DNA from: CAZDRX01 sp964508225
GTDB lineage: Bacteria > Patescibacteriota > Gracilibacteria > Peribacterales > Peribacteraceae
Reading direction: 5' to 3'
DNA: 64,000 bases
NCBI GenBank assembly: GCA_964508225.1
Contig: CAZDRX010000009.1
Coordinates: 1-64,000, forward strand
Within the stretch, counting starts at the first letter, position 1. Each line of letters begins with the position of its first letter. The position numbers were made by a program, and so were the translations under genes. The notes beneath the pieces are model-generated. The model saw nothing but the letters and a program-made list of their open reading frames with translations, had not been told where the DNA came from and ran no database searches. This document shows positions 9,119 to 17,440 of this stretch, in pieces.

Positions 9119-10170
9119 ACTCTCTTCAGGAGTTCTTCCTCTTCCCACTTCTTCATCGCGGCCACGATATCGTCCAGCTGTCCTTCCATGATGGCGGGGA
9201 GATTGCTGAAGTTCTCATTGATGCGGTGGTCGGTCACGCGATCCTGCGGGAAGTTGTACGTGCGGATCTTCTCGCTCCTGTCGCCCGTGCCCACCTGTCC
9301 GGAACGCATGTCGGTACGTTCCTTCGCGAGACGCTCCTGCTCTGCAGCGTAGAGACGGCTCCGGAGCAGCGACATCGCCAGCGCACGGTTCTTGAGCTGG
9401 GAACGCTCGGTCTGACAGGCAACGACGACGCCGCTCGGGATGTGCGTGATGCGGATGGCACTCTCGGTCTTGTTCACGTGCTGACCTCCTGCGCCGCCGG
9501 AACGGTACGTGTCGATTTTGAGATCCTGCGCCCGTACCTCGATATCCACTTCCTCGGCCTCGGGAAGAATGGCTACGGTCGTTGTGGAGGTATGCACTCT
9601 TCCTTTTGCCTCTGTTGCGGGAATGCGCTGAACACGGTGGACACCCGACTCGAATTTGAGTTCACCGTACACACCCACTCCCTCGATACGAGCAGACGCC
9701 TCTTTCACTCCTCCGGCGTCGGCTTCCGATACATCGAGAAGCTCAGTCTTCCAGCCCTTCTGCTCAGCATAACGCAGATACATCTTGAGCTGCTCTGCCG
9801 CGAAGAGGGCTGCCTCCTCTCCTCCCGCACCAGCACGCACTTCGAGAATGACGCTCTTCTCATCATCGGGGTTTCTCGGGATGAGGAGGCGCTTCATCTT
9901 CTCAAGGAGCTGAGGCTGACGCTCTCTGGCCTTGCCTGCTTCCTCTGCGGCCATGGCCTTCAGTTCAGGATCGCCGCCGAATGCCGCCTCGTCCTTGATC
10001 GCTGTCTCGCAACGATCAAACTCAACGAGAAGTGCCTCAAGCGGCTCGATCTGTTTGATGCGACGTGCGATCTTCGTGACCTCCTTCTGATCTCCGTACA
10101 CAGCAGGGTCTTCCATCCTCCTGCGAAGGACTTTCAGTTCCTCAGCCGCTGCTCTGACTTTTTCGATCAT
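9115..10170 (-). CDS. prfA: Peptide chain release factor 1
   Basis: This 351-residue factor reads UAA and UAG. It has the catalytic GGQ motif (SGGAGGQHVNKTESA) and the RF1-type codon-reading tripeptide P-A-T in HRVQRIPATE; RF2 would show SPF. The start MIEKVRAAAEEL at 10170 is preferred over an upstream in-frame ATG at 10206 because it matches the family length; TATCCT lies 9 bases before it. RF1 together with plain use of TGA stops in the window fits a standard genetic code. Confidence 0.95.
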   Translation of the reverse strand: MIEKVRAAAEELKVLRRRMEDPAVYGDQKEVTKIARRIKQIEPLEALLVEFDRCETAIKDEAAFGGDPELKAMAAEEAGKARERQPQLLEKMKRLLIPRNPDDEKSVILEVRAGAGGEEAALFAAEQLKMYLRYAEQKGWKTELLDVSEADAGGVKEASARIEGVGVYGELKFESGVHRVQRIPATEAKGRVHTSTTTVAILPEAEEVDIEVRAQDLKIDTYRSGGAGGQHVNKTESAIRITHIPSGVVVACQTERSQLKNRALAMSLLRSRLYAAEQERLAKERTDMRSGQVGTGDRSEKIRTYNFPQDRVTDHRINENFSNLPAIMEGQLDDIVAAMKKWEEEELLKRV

Positions 10171-10214
10171 GATGAGAGGAGGATACCGAAGGTACCCATA
10201 TGGCATGGGCGTCG

Positions 10215-11300
10215 CTAACGCGCTGCCTGATCGAGCGCGTCGAACTTGAAGCAGGCAAGGCCCGCGTCATGATTCCAGAAGACGTCGTAATCCAGATTCC
10301 TCGTGAGCGCGAAGCTTGCGCAGAGCTGGTATGTGGACATGCCGGTTCTGTTGTAACGGTAGGACTCTCCGGTCTCCGGATCGACGATGCGCACCTTCTC
10401 ATACTGTGCGTTCGCGACGACATCTTCCAGAGTGTCCGGCAGCGGCTTCGGCAGTCTGACCGGTGCAGGTGTCACGACGGGCTTATTGAGACCATAGACC
10501 TGCGTGAGAATTTCGTTCTGGATCGACCGGAGATCGCCAAGACGCTGCTCATCGAAACGCTCGGCGCGTCCCTGCATGGGAGTACCGGCAAGCAAAATAC
10601 CGTAGAGAACGGCAGCACCCGTGATGACGATGGAGATCCCGAGGAACTTCCTGTGCATCGAACTTCCCGCATAGTGCTCCGCGTCCATCCGGAGAACATT
10701 GAAGTAGTAGATGAACGGCAGACCGCTCAGGACAAGAATCGACGAAACTTTCAGGAGGAACCTCGTGGAGAGCTCTCCGTTGAGGAGATAGAAGAGCAAG
10801 GTGATGCCGTCGCCAAGCAGCGTGCAGGCCGTGACAAAGAGCGTCAGGTACGTAAGCCACTTGCGGACTCCGGACGAGAGCTTTTCGGGCTGCGCCTTGA
10901 ATTCGCGATGAAGAATACGGGAGAGAAGAACGAAGAGCGGATAGGAAACGATGATCACCGCGATGGACCAGCGGATGCCGGCGAAGTCTGCGTCACTCGA
11001 GTACTGATACTCGCGCATGGCCGCATCAGGGAAAAGCCTGCCGATGTAATCGAATGCCAGAATGACGAGGCTGATGACCGTGGAATACAGCGTCGTGAAG
11101 GTGAGCAGGTGAAAGAACGCATCCTTCGCTGAGCCGGTATCGGGGGGCATCGGAACAGTCATATCGAGCGTGCCGGAGGCCAGCGCCGTTGCGATATCCT
11201 TCTCCTTCCATCCGGATGACAGGAGGAGCATGCGGATCGTCTGATGATCCATGCCCTTGGAACGGGCGTGAGCGATGAAAGATTCGATCTTGGAAGCCAT
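10215..11300 (-). CDS. DUF5671-type polytopic membrane protein
   Basis: The 361-residue protein starts with a short helical domain (IESFIAHARSKGMDHQTIRMLLLSSGWKE) like the UBA-like N-terminus seen on many CPR membrane proteins. Five or so membrane helices of the DUF5671 type follow between residues about 60 and 260 (for example FATLYSTVISLVILAF-like and SIAVIIVSYPLFVLLS). The C-terminal 90 residues are soluble, with a YEKVRIVDPETGESYRYN segment that may face outside. Function is unknown. It is divergent from mnmA: the two start codons each have a TAGAAT 8 bases upstream on their own strand. Confidence 0.7.
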   Translation of the reverse strand: MASKIESFIAHARSKGMDHQTIRMLLLSSGWKEKDIATALASGTLDMTVPMPPDTGSAKDAFFHLLTFTTLYSTVISLVILAFDYIGRLFPDAAMREYQYSSDADFAGIRWSIAVIIVSYPLFVLLSRILHREFKAQPEKLSSGVRKWLTYLTLFVTACTLLGDGITLLFYLLNGELSTRFLLKVSSILVLSGLPFIYYFNVLRMDAEHYAGSSMHRKFLGISIVITGAAVLYGILLAGTPMQGRAERFDEQRLGDLRSIQNEILTQVYGLNKPVVTPAPVRLPKPLPDTLEDVVANAQYEKVRIVDPETGESYRYNRTGMSTYQLCASFALTRNLDYDVFWNHDAGLACFKFDALDQAAR

Positions 11301-11354
11301 AGGTCAGCATTCTACGTCGCTTCTCGGGGCGGCGCCACTGTAGAATGCACCGGA

Positions 11355-12446
11355 ATGAAAATCCTCCTTGCCATGTCCGGCGGCATCGACTCAAGCGTTG
11401 TGGCCCATCTGCTCAAAGCGGAAGGGCACGACGTGATCGGCGTGCGGTTCACACTGTGGACTGATCCGCTGGCACCGGCGCTCGCGCAAATTCTTCCGAG
11501 CAAGTGCTGCACGACACAGAATATCTCCCGTGCCTCAGCGGTGGCGAAGAAGCTGGGCATCCCTCTCCGTGTGATCGATCTGGAACACGAGTTCAAAACG
11601 CAGGTGGTCGATCCGTATCTGGATGCACACCGCAGAGGCCTGACGCCGAATCCCTGCATCGGATGCAACCGCTCGATCAAGTTCGGAAGACTCATCGAAC
11701 TCGCGACGGAACTCGGCTGCGACAGACTCGCAACCGGCCACTACGCACGGACGGCGACGGAGACCGGAAGTGACGGAACCGCACGCACGATTCTGCTGCA
11801 GGCCGTCGATGCGAAGAAAGATCAGAGTTACTACCTCTACGGTCTCACGCAGGAGCAGCTTGCGATGTCACTGTTCCCGCTCGGCGCGATGACAAAGACG
11901 GAAGTCTACGGTCTCGCGGAGCACTTCGGAGTACCGCTTCCCGATGCATACCGCGAAAGTCAGGATCTGTGCTTCTTCCCGGAGAAGACACCGGAGGCAT
12001 TCCTGAAAAGGCACCTCGCAGGGGCACTCAAGCCGGGAGAGATCGTGCGTCGCGACGGCACGGTCGTCGGAACACATGCCGGCCTCGCTCTCTACACGGT
12101 GGGTCAGCGTCGCGGACTCAAGGTAGGAGGTCTCAAAGTTCCGCTGGAAGTGGTCGAAAAAGATACGGGGGGAAACAGGCTTATCGTGTCTGATCAGGGC
12201 TCCGAGAGGTTCCAGGAGGTTCGCCTGACTGACCTCCGCTTCGTGTCCTGGACACCGGAATCCGGCGTGCCCGCTCAGTTCGAGTGCCGGGTGCGGTCTC
12301 TGTCCGCCCGCAAGTCCGGATCTCTTACATTGGCTTCAGGAAGGGCTCTCTTCAGATTTGATACAGCAATGCCCCCCCTCGCATCCGGCCAGTCCCTCGT
12401 CTTGTACCGCGGTGATGAGGTGGTCGGCGGGGGCGTCATGGAATAG
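11355..12446 (+). CDS. mnmA: tRNA-specific 2-thiouridylase
   Basis: MnmA thiolates U34 of tRNA-Lys, -Glu and -Gln using a sulfur relay and ATP. The 363-residue protein has the PP-loop SGGIDSS at residues 8-14, the first catalytic Cys in TPNPCIGCN and the second in SQDLCFFP, then the beta-barrel C-terminus (YTVGQRRGLKVGG). Length is normal. ATG 11355 is preferred because it gives the canonical start MKILLAMSGG and because TAGAAT (11341-11346) lies 8 bases upstream; a longer frame to 11244 would overlap the divergent neighbour. Confidence 0.95.
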   Translation: MKILLAMSGGIDSSVVAHLLKAEGHDVIGVRFTLWTDPLAPALAQILPSKCCTTQNISRASAVAKKLGIPLRVIDLEHEFKTQVVDPYLDAHRRGLTPNPCIGCNRSIKFGRLIELATELGCDRLATGHYARTATETGSDGTARTILLQAVDAKKDQSYYLYGLTQEQLAMSLFPLGAMTKTEVYGLAEHFGVPLPDAYRESQDLCFFPEKTPEAFLKRHLAGALKPGEIVRRDGTVVGTHAGLALYTVGQRRGLKVGGLKVPLEVVEKDTGGNRLIVSDQGSERFQEVRLTDLRFVSWTPESGVPAQFECRVRSLSARKSGSLTLASGRALFRFDTAMPPLASGQSLVLYRGDEVVGGGVME

Positions 12447-12550
12447 GTATCAAGTAACTGATTTCACAGCCTGTCTAGTCGTCGGGAATTGGCTTTCATG
12501 CTACAATAATCGACTATTCGGACCGTTCTCTCCATCCGGATATCCGCACT

Positions 12551-13765
12551 GTGCACCGCGCCCACTACGACTCCAACGGCAACATCATTCTGGAAGCGGA
12601 AGGGACACCTGTGCCCGAGCGCGCTCCCGATCTGCCTTCCGTGATCATGACCGAGACGCGTGTTTCTGCATGGAACATGATCCCGGAACCGAAGAAGGCA
12701 GAGCTTGTTCCAGCCCTTCCTCTAGAGGAAAAACGAAAGACGCGCAGGCCGCCTCTTGCGAAGAAGGCGATCCACGAAACAATGGTGGAAACCGAGTCGC
12801 AGTACCTCACGACTGCCGATGATCTGAAGCGTGAGATCGGTTTCGCGTCCGAGGAGATCCGAGATCTCCCAAGGCGCCTTCACAGAAGTATCAACGCATT
12901 CTGGAAAGTAGCCAATGCTCCCGTGCACCTGAGGAACCGGAAGAACGGGAAGCCTGCAACGAAGCTGCAGCTCTTCGTCACGGATACCATCCGCTTCGGC
13001 GGAACGTTCGCACTCATCTTCTCCACGCTCTTCGTGGGAATCAACTACCAGAGCTTCTTCCAGATCGCCCGGGCTGAGCTGGCACTCGGCACGGATATCA
13101 AGACCGAACAGGCACTCGAGGGTATTTCCGGCGGAAAGGCCGACAAGAGAAACTCTGCAGCCTTCGCAGGATTTTCAGCACGCTCCGATTCCGACATCCT
13201 CGCGTATCTCCCGGCCGTCGGTCCGTTCGAAGACCGCCTTGTCATCCCGAAGCTTGGCAAGAACGTGCCGGTGGTCCGGCCGAGCATGGAAGCGCTCATG
13301 AAGCAGGACTGGAAGACATTCGAGAACGATATTCAGACCGCTCTCCACGGAGGCGTCGTCCACTATCCGGGCTCTGCGCGTCCGGGACAGGCGGGGAACT
13401 TCTTCCTGACGGGACACAGCTCGTACTACCCGTGGGATGACGGCGACTACAAAGATGTGTTCGCCCGTCTGTCAGAGCTCGTGATCGGAGATACGTACTC
13501 CGTGTACTACGGCGGCGACCGGCACACGTACCGCGTAACGAAGAAGTACGAGGTGAAACCGAGCGATGTCTCGGTACTCGACCAGCCGACATCCCAGCGC
13601 ATCTCGACTCTCATGACCTGCACACCGGTCGGCACCACGCTCCGCCGTCTCATCGTGCAGGCGGAAGAGATCGATCCTGCCACGGGAGAGATCCTGAAGG
13701 TCGGTGAGAAGCCTGAGGAACAGAACGCCACTCCCCTGACACGTTTAGAAGCGCTGCCGATTTAG
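12551..13765 (+). CDS. Sortase (class D/E-like transpeptidase)
   Basis: The 404-residue protein has a charged cytosolic N-terminus (about 140 residues, Glu/Lys rich), one membrane helix (GGTFALIFSTLFVGINY) and an extracellular sortase domain (residues about 210-385). Catalytic residues are visible: His in LTGHSS, Cys in TLMTCTPVGT and Arg in TTLRRLIV. Sortases cut a C-terminal sorting signal and attach the protein to the envelope or to another subunit. The start used is a GTG at 12551; ATG 12647 is an alternative. Two proteins at 29096-31427 carry C-terminal ETG motifs followed by a membrane helix and basic tail and are possible substrates (inference). Confidence 0.88.
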   Translation: MHRAHYDSNGNIILEAEGTPVPERAPDLPSVIMTETRVSAWNMIPEPKKAELVPALPLEEKRKTRRPPLAKKAIHETMVETESQYLTTADDLKREIGFASEEIRDLPRRLHRSINAFWKVANAPVHLRNRKNGKPATKLQLFVTDTIRFGGTFALIFSTLFVGINYQSFFQIARAELALGTDIKTEQALEGISGGKADKRNSAAFAGFSARSDSDILAYLPAVGPFEDRLVIPKLGKNVPVVRPSMEALMKQDWKTFENDIQTALHGGVVHYPGSARPGQAGNFFLTGHSSYYPWDDGDYKDVFARLSELVIGDTYSVYYGGDRHTYRVTKKYEVKPSDVSVLDQPTSQRISTLMTCTPVGTTLRRLIVQAEEIDPATGEILKVGEKPEEQNATPLTRLEALPI

Positions 13766-13773
13766 GCGCCGCA

Positions 13774-14787
13774 CTAGACGTTCTTTGGAATCAGCGGAAG
13801 GACAGGCTCTGCAGGGAGAGCGGATTTTCTGAAACGCAGATGCTGCACAAGTGAGCGGATCCGGAGCATGGTGGGAAAGGACTTCGGCGACAGATGCTCC
13901 ACCGTGAGCCCGAGGAGAATGAGCGCACAGCCCGCAGCCTGATAGAAGTGCACGTCCTCACCGAGGAGGAGGGAAGCAAAAATGATGCCGCTGAGCGGAT
14001 TGGCGATCTGGATGAGGGAAAAGGTCGTGGCAGGCAGACGATCCAGCGCCTCATAGAAGAACGTAAGATCCAGATACCGGGAGAAGAAGGTGAACGCGAG
14101 AAGGAGGAGAATTTTTTCGACAGGGAATGCCGCGACTTCCTGTGCGACGGAGAACTGAAGAACCGCCCCGAGGACTGCTACCGCCACAATAGCTGCGATA
14201 TTGCGGATCGCGATTGCAAGCTCCGGCATGATGTGCGAGAGGTACTTCTTGAAGATGACCGTACCGCATGCAGAGAGGAAAGAACCGACGACGATGAGCG
14301 CATCACCGATGTGCACCTGAATGGAGCTGCCTGCGACACCGACGTTGATGACAAGAATTCCGGTGATGATGGTCGCAAGACCCGAGTACTGCATCTTGGA
14401 CATCCGCTCGCCAAGGAAAAACTGGCTGAGCACGAGGACGCACACGATGTCCGATGCCGAGAGTACCGATGCGTTGATCGCCGATGTATAACGCAAACCT
14501 GTAAACCAGAGCAGGGGTGCCAACGCTGAATTCAGGAGACCGTAGATGACACAGATGCGGAATGACTTGGCATCCAGCTTCACGAATTCCCTGAGCAGCG
14601 GCACGAGACCGAATGTCATCACGATGAACATTGCCGTTAGTGCCTCACTGAGAATGAGAAGCGTGATGGGAGACAGGAATGGCGTCAGGCCTTTTGCAAG
14701 CGCGTTGTACGTACCCGACCAAATCAACGCTCCGAAAGCGAGAAGAAGACCGAGTCGCCGCTCATGACCTTCGTGTGTGAGCTCCAT
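13774..14787 (-). CDS. EamA/DMT-family transporter
   Basis: The 337-residue protein has about ten membrane helices in two EamA repeats (residues about 15-145 and 160-305), with the typical NSALAPLLWFTGLRYTSA and LIQIANPLSGIIFASLLLGE segments. The family exports or imports small metabolites; the substrate cannot be told from sequence. A good promoter lies upstream: TTGAGT (14825-14830), 17 bases, TATAAT (14802-14807), with 14 bases to the ATG. It is convergent with the sortase gene (8 bases between stops). Confidence 0.85.
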   Translation of the reverse strand: MELTHEGHERRLGLLLAFGALIWSGTYNALAKGLTPFLSPITLLILSEALTAMFIVMTFGLVPLLREFVKLDAKSFRICVIYGLLNSALAPLLWFTGLRYTSAINASVLSASDIVCVLVLSQFFLGERMSKMQYSGLATIITGILVINVGVAGSSIQVHIGDALIVVGSFLSACGTVIFKKYLSHIMPELAIAIRNIAAIVAVAVLGAVLQFSVAQEVAAFPVEKILLLLAFTFFSRYLDLTFFYEALDRLPATTFSLIQIANPLSGIIFASLLLGEDVHFYQAAGCALILLGLTVEHLSPKSFPTMLRIRSLVQHLRFRKSALPAEPVLPLIPKNV

Positions 14788-14801
14788 ATGTATTTGGATA
14801 T

Positions 14802-14830
14802 ATTATAACATAATTAGCTGTTTTACTCAA
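14802..14830 (-). promoter_or_regulatory. Promoter of the EamA transporter gene
   Basis: Minus strand TTGAGT, 17-base spacer, perfect TATAAT. It is in an AT-rich divergent spacer shared with tRNA-Leu, for which a plus-strand TATACT lies at 14857-14862. Confidence 0.6.
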
Positions 14831-14871
14831 TTGGCAGCAAAGAAGCTGCACATCGATATACTCAGGACACT

Positions 14872-14959
14872 GCCGGGGTGGCGGAATGGTAGACGCGAGG
14901 GACTTAAAATCCCTTATCCCTCAATGGATGTGTGGGTTCAATTCCCACCCCCGGCACCA
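14872..14959 (+). tRNA. tRNA-Leu (anticodon UAA)
   Basis: Acceptor arms GCCGGGG and CCCCGGC pair perfectly. The D arm is GCGGAATGGTAGACGC. The anticodon stem AGGGA/TCCCT closes the loop CTTAAAA, so the anticodon is TAA. A class II variable arm and the T arm GTGGGTTCAATTCCCAC follow. Discriminator A is at 14956 and CCA is encoded (14957-14959). TATACT lies 9 bases upstream. Confidence 0.96.
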
Positions 14960-14965
14960 AGAACA

Positions 14966-15964
14966 CTATGCACTCTCCGTGAGCTCACCGATGAGATTAC
15001 GCTCCATGATCTCCCGGATGCGTCTCACATTCGACGTCTGGCCGAGGGCCCACATCAGCTTCACGACTGCGCACTCGTACGTCATGTCTTTGCCGGAAAT
15101 GACGCCGAGTTCTTCAAGCGCCAGCTGCTTTCTGTAGTGATGGAGATCGATAGATCCGCGGAGCAGCTGCGAGGTGATCACGACGGGAATCTGGAGCTTC
15201 GTCACTTTGCGGAGCCACGGGAAAAGATCCTCCGGAATCATGCCGAGACCGTATGCACGCAGAATGATGCCATGGGGTTTGGCTGCAAGCAGCGCATCGA
15301 AGTAGGCCGGCGGCATCCCGGGGTGAAGCGTGATCGAAACGATGTTCGGATCGAACCCCGGGCGCGCCTCAAGCGTTCGCTTGCGCCTGACCGTGCGCCA
15401 CGGGTGAAGCGAGACCGCCGTGTTGAATTCGGCAAGCGGTGGAAACTTGGGGCTATCGAATGTCTCGAGAATGGAGTGATCCGCCTTCTTTGCTCTGGAG
15501 CCCCGCAACACACGCGGACCGAGAGCAATACACACTTCGGCAATGTCGAGCTGTGCGGCCTGAATGGCGTACACGAGATTCATCCTGGCATCACTTCCAA
15601 GATCATCGATCGGCATGAGGGAACCGGTCATCACGACCGGCTTGCCCAAATTCTGCAGCGCGAAGCTAAGCGCCGCCGCTGTGTACGCCATGGTGTTGGT
15701 ACCGTGCACGACGACAAAACCATCACACTGATCATAGAGACGCTCAATGGCGGTGGAGATCTCCATCCAGTGAGCCGGTGTCACTTCGGAAGAACCGACG
15801 TTGGTGATGGAGTGAAATTCAAGCTTCACATCACGCTGGGCCTCGGGGATGAACCGGTGCAGCTCAATGAGAGACTCGATCGGCTCGATGCGACCGGTCT
15901 TGCGGTTCCGGATCATTCCGATGGAACCACCCATGTAGAAAACGGCAATTCTGGCGCGTGACAT
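14966..15964 (-). CDS. Type I L-asparaginase-like enzyme with altered active-site motifs
   Basis: The 332-residue protein has the asparaginase/GatD fold: N-terminal domain with the first catalytic motif region ARIAVFYMGGSIGMI, the second at VVVHGTNTMAYTAAALSF, and the SDARMNL and C-terminal PVVITSQLLRGSID segments. In typical enzymes the first motif is TGGTI with a Thr nucleophile and the second is HGTDTM. Here Ser replaces that Thr and Asn replaces the Asp, so activity or substrate may differ. The ATG at 15964 is used; a TTG at 16000 would add 12 residues and overlap the upstream gene by 11 bases. It lies downstream of the M24 peptidase in the same direction, so the two may work in amino-acid salvage (inference). 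Confidence 0.85.
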   Translation of the reverse strand: MSRARIAVFYMGGSIGMIRNRKTGRIEPIESLIELHRFIPEAQRDVKLEFHSITNVGSSEVTPAHWMEISTAIERLYDQCDGFVVVHGTNTMAYTAAALSFALQNLGKPVVMTGSLMPIDDLGSDARMNLVYAIQAAQLDIAEVCIALGPRVLRGSRAKKADHSILETFDSPKFPPLAEFNTAVSLHPWRTVRRKRTLEARPGFDPNIVSITLHPGMPPAYFDALLAAKPHGIILRAYGLGMIPEDLFPWLRKVTKLQIPVVITSQLLRGSIDLHHYRKQLALEELGVISGKDMTYECAVVKLMWALGQTSNVRRIREIMERNLIGELTESA

Positions 15965-15989
15965 CAGAGCTAGGCTAGCGCGAGTATCC

Positions 15990-16991
15990 TCAACCGACAA
16001 TGTGCGTGTCCTCGATCCGGATTCCGAACTTTCCTGGGAAGTAGAGGCCCGGCTCGATCGTAATCACTTCGTGTTTCCGGAGAAGTGCATCCGGACGCTT
16101 CGTGGAAATCGTGACGCCCTCATGAATCTCGATTCCGAGACCATGACCGAGAGCATGACAGAATTCCTCCGTGTATCCGAACTCTGCGAGTACACTCCGG
16201 GCGACGGTATCCAGCATGTGGATGGAGGCTCCTTTCTTGATCTTACTTTCTGCAGTTTTTTTGGCTTTCTTCAGGGCTCGAATAGCTTTTGTAACCTCGG
16301 GACTCTGCGGGCCGGTAAGGTACACCCTGCTGAAGTCGCTGCAGTACCCCTCATACTTCGCACCCATGTCGACCTGCACGAGGTCACCTTTCCTGAATTT
16401 TCTGTCCGTCGGATGATGATGGGGATGAGAGGTGTTCTCCCCGAATGCGACGATGGTGTCGAAAGCCATAGCGTGCGCACCACGCTTCCTGCAGAGCGAT
16501 TCAATCATTGCCGCGAGCTCCCGCTCGGTTATGCCGGAAACAAGATATGTCGGAATCATCGCGAGAACCGACTTTGAAATGGAGCAGGCCCGCCTGATCG
16601 ATGACAATTCCTCAGAATCTTTAACACGTCTTAGCCCTTTTATAAGCCCGATTGTCTGAACTAATTTTTTGTTCTTAAAATGAGCCTTCCAACGCTCGTG
16701 TTGCTCGACGGACACACTGTCTGCCTCAAATGCAAAGCTGCGAAGTGCCTTCAGTGTGGGAATCATGAGCGCGCTATCCTTGATTGTATAAGTGGATTGA
16801 GCCCTAGATTCAGCCATTTCTGCGTATCTCTTGTCAAGGAACAGAAAGAATTCCTTGGATGTGACAAGTGCAGCTCCTGCGGAAGCTGAGATCCTCGTGA
16901 GGTAAAAAATGCTATGAGGATTCGTGATGAAGAGCGCCTGAATCCGCGCTTTCTTCATTGTCTGCCTGAGACTGGCGATTCTATGGGGCAT
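15990..16991 (-). CDS. M24-family Xaa-Pro aminopeptidase
   Basis: The 333-residue protein has a creatinase-type N-terminal domain (residues 1 to about 120) and a pita-bread metallopeptidase domain. Metal ligands are visible: Asp in VDMGAKYEGYCSD (both Asp), His in GHGLGIEIHE, Glu in TIEPGLY and Glu in RIEDTH. It should remove an N-terminal residue preceding proline from peptides. The protein ends only five residues after the last ligand motif, a little shorter than usual. The asparaginase-like gene follows 25 bases downstream. Confidence 0.92.
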   Translation of the reverse strand: MPHRIASLRQTMKKARIQALFITNPHSIFYLTRISASAGAALVTSKEFFLFLDKRYAEMAESRAQSTYTIKDSALMIPTLKALRSFAFEADSVSVEQHERWKAHFKNKKLVQTIGLIKGLRRVKDSEELSSIRRACSISKSVLAMIPTYLVSGITERELAAMIESLCRKRGAHAMAFDTIVAFGENTSHPHHHPTDRKFRKGDLVQVDMGAKYEGYCSDFSRVYLTGPQSPEVTKAIRALKKAKKTAESKIKKGASIHMLDTVARSVLAEFGYTEEFCHALGHGLGIEIHEGVTISTKRPDALLRKHEVITIEPGLYFPGKFGIRIEDTHIVG

Positions 16992-17041
16992 GGAGCGCGG
17001 GGACTAGCGAAAAAACTGATCTTATGCTATCATATTTGGAA

Positions 17042-17437
17042 ATGAAGCACACACATTCCATCACCACGATCGTCACCCGCTTCGTACGCATCACTGCAGG
17101 CGTAACCCTTCTGTGTCTTCCGTTCGTTGCGATGGCACAAGTCTATGGGGGAGGAGGCTTGCCGGCAGGCGTCTCATCCGCGAGTGGCCTCGGTGGAATT
17201 TCTGTCGTCACGAGCATCAATGACATTGTGGTACGCATCATCTACTTCATCCTCGATATCGCCCTGATTCTTGCGGTGGCTGCGGTGATCATCGCAGGCA
17301 TCTACCTCATCACGAGCAACGGCGATGAAGGTCAGCGGGACAAGGCAAAGAAGATCATCTACTACGCGGTCATCGGTATCGTCGTCATTCTCCTCTCGAG
17401 GATGATCGTCGCCTTCGTCAATAATATCTTCTCGTAA
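17042..17437 (+). CDS. VirB2/TrbC-like pilin or small two-helix membrane protein
   Basis: The 131-residue protein has a signal peptide (TLLCLPFVAMAQ), a Gly-rich linker and two membrane helices (DIVVRIIYFILDIALILAVAAV region and YYAVIGIVVILLSRMIVAF) separated by the conserved loop TSNGDEGQRDKAKK. This arrangement is the VirB2/TrbC-like family that is common in CPR genomes. The start is the ATG at 17042, 8 bases after an extended -10 (TGC-TATCAT, 17025-17033). The next gene follows after 3 bases, so both are co-transcribed. A role in a pilus or secretion channel is inferred only. Confidence 0.75.
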   Translation: MKHTHSITTIVTRFVRITAGVTLLCLPFVAMAQVYGGGGLPAGVSSASGLGGISVVTSINDIVVRIIYFILDIALILAVAAVIIAGIYLITSNGDEGQRDKAKKIIYYAVIGIVVILLSRMIVAFVNNIFS

Positions 17438-17440
17438 AGC

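Noticed and set aside
7721..9148. Minus-strand open frame of 475 codons opposite purD
   Set aside because: His-, Asp- and Val-rich composition of an antisense shadow; purD is a clear ATP-grasp gene.
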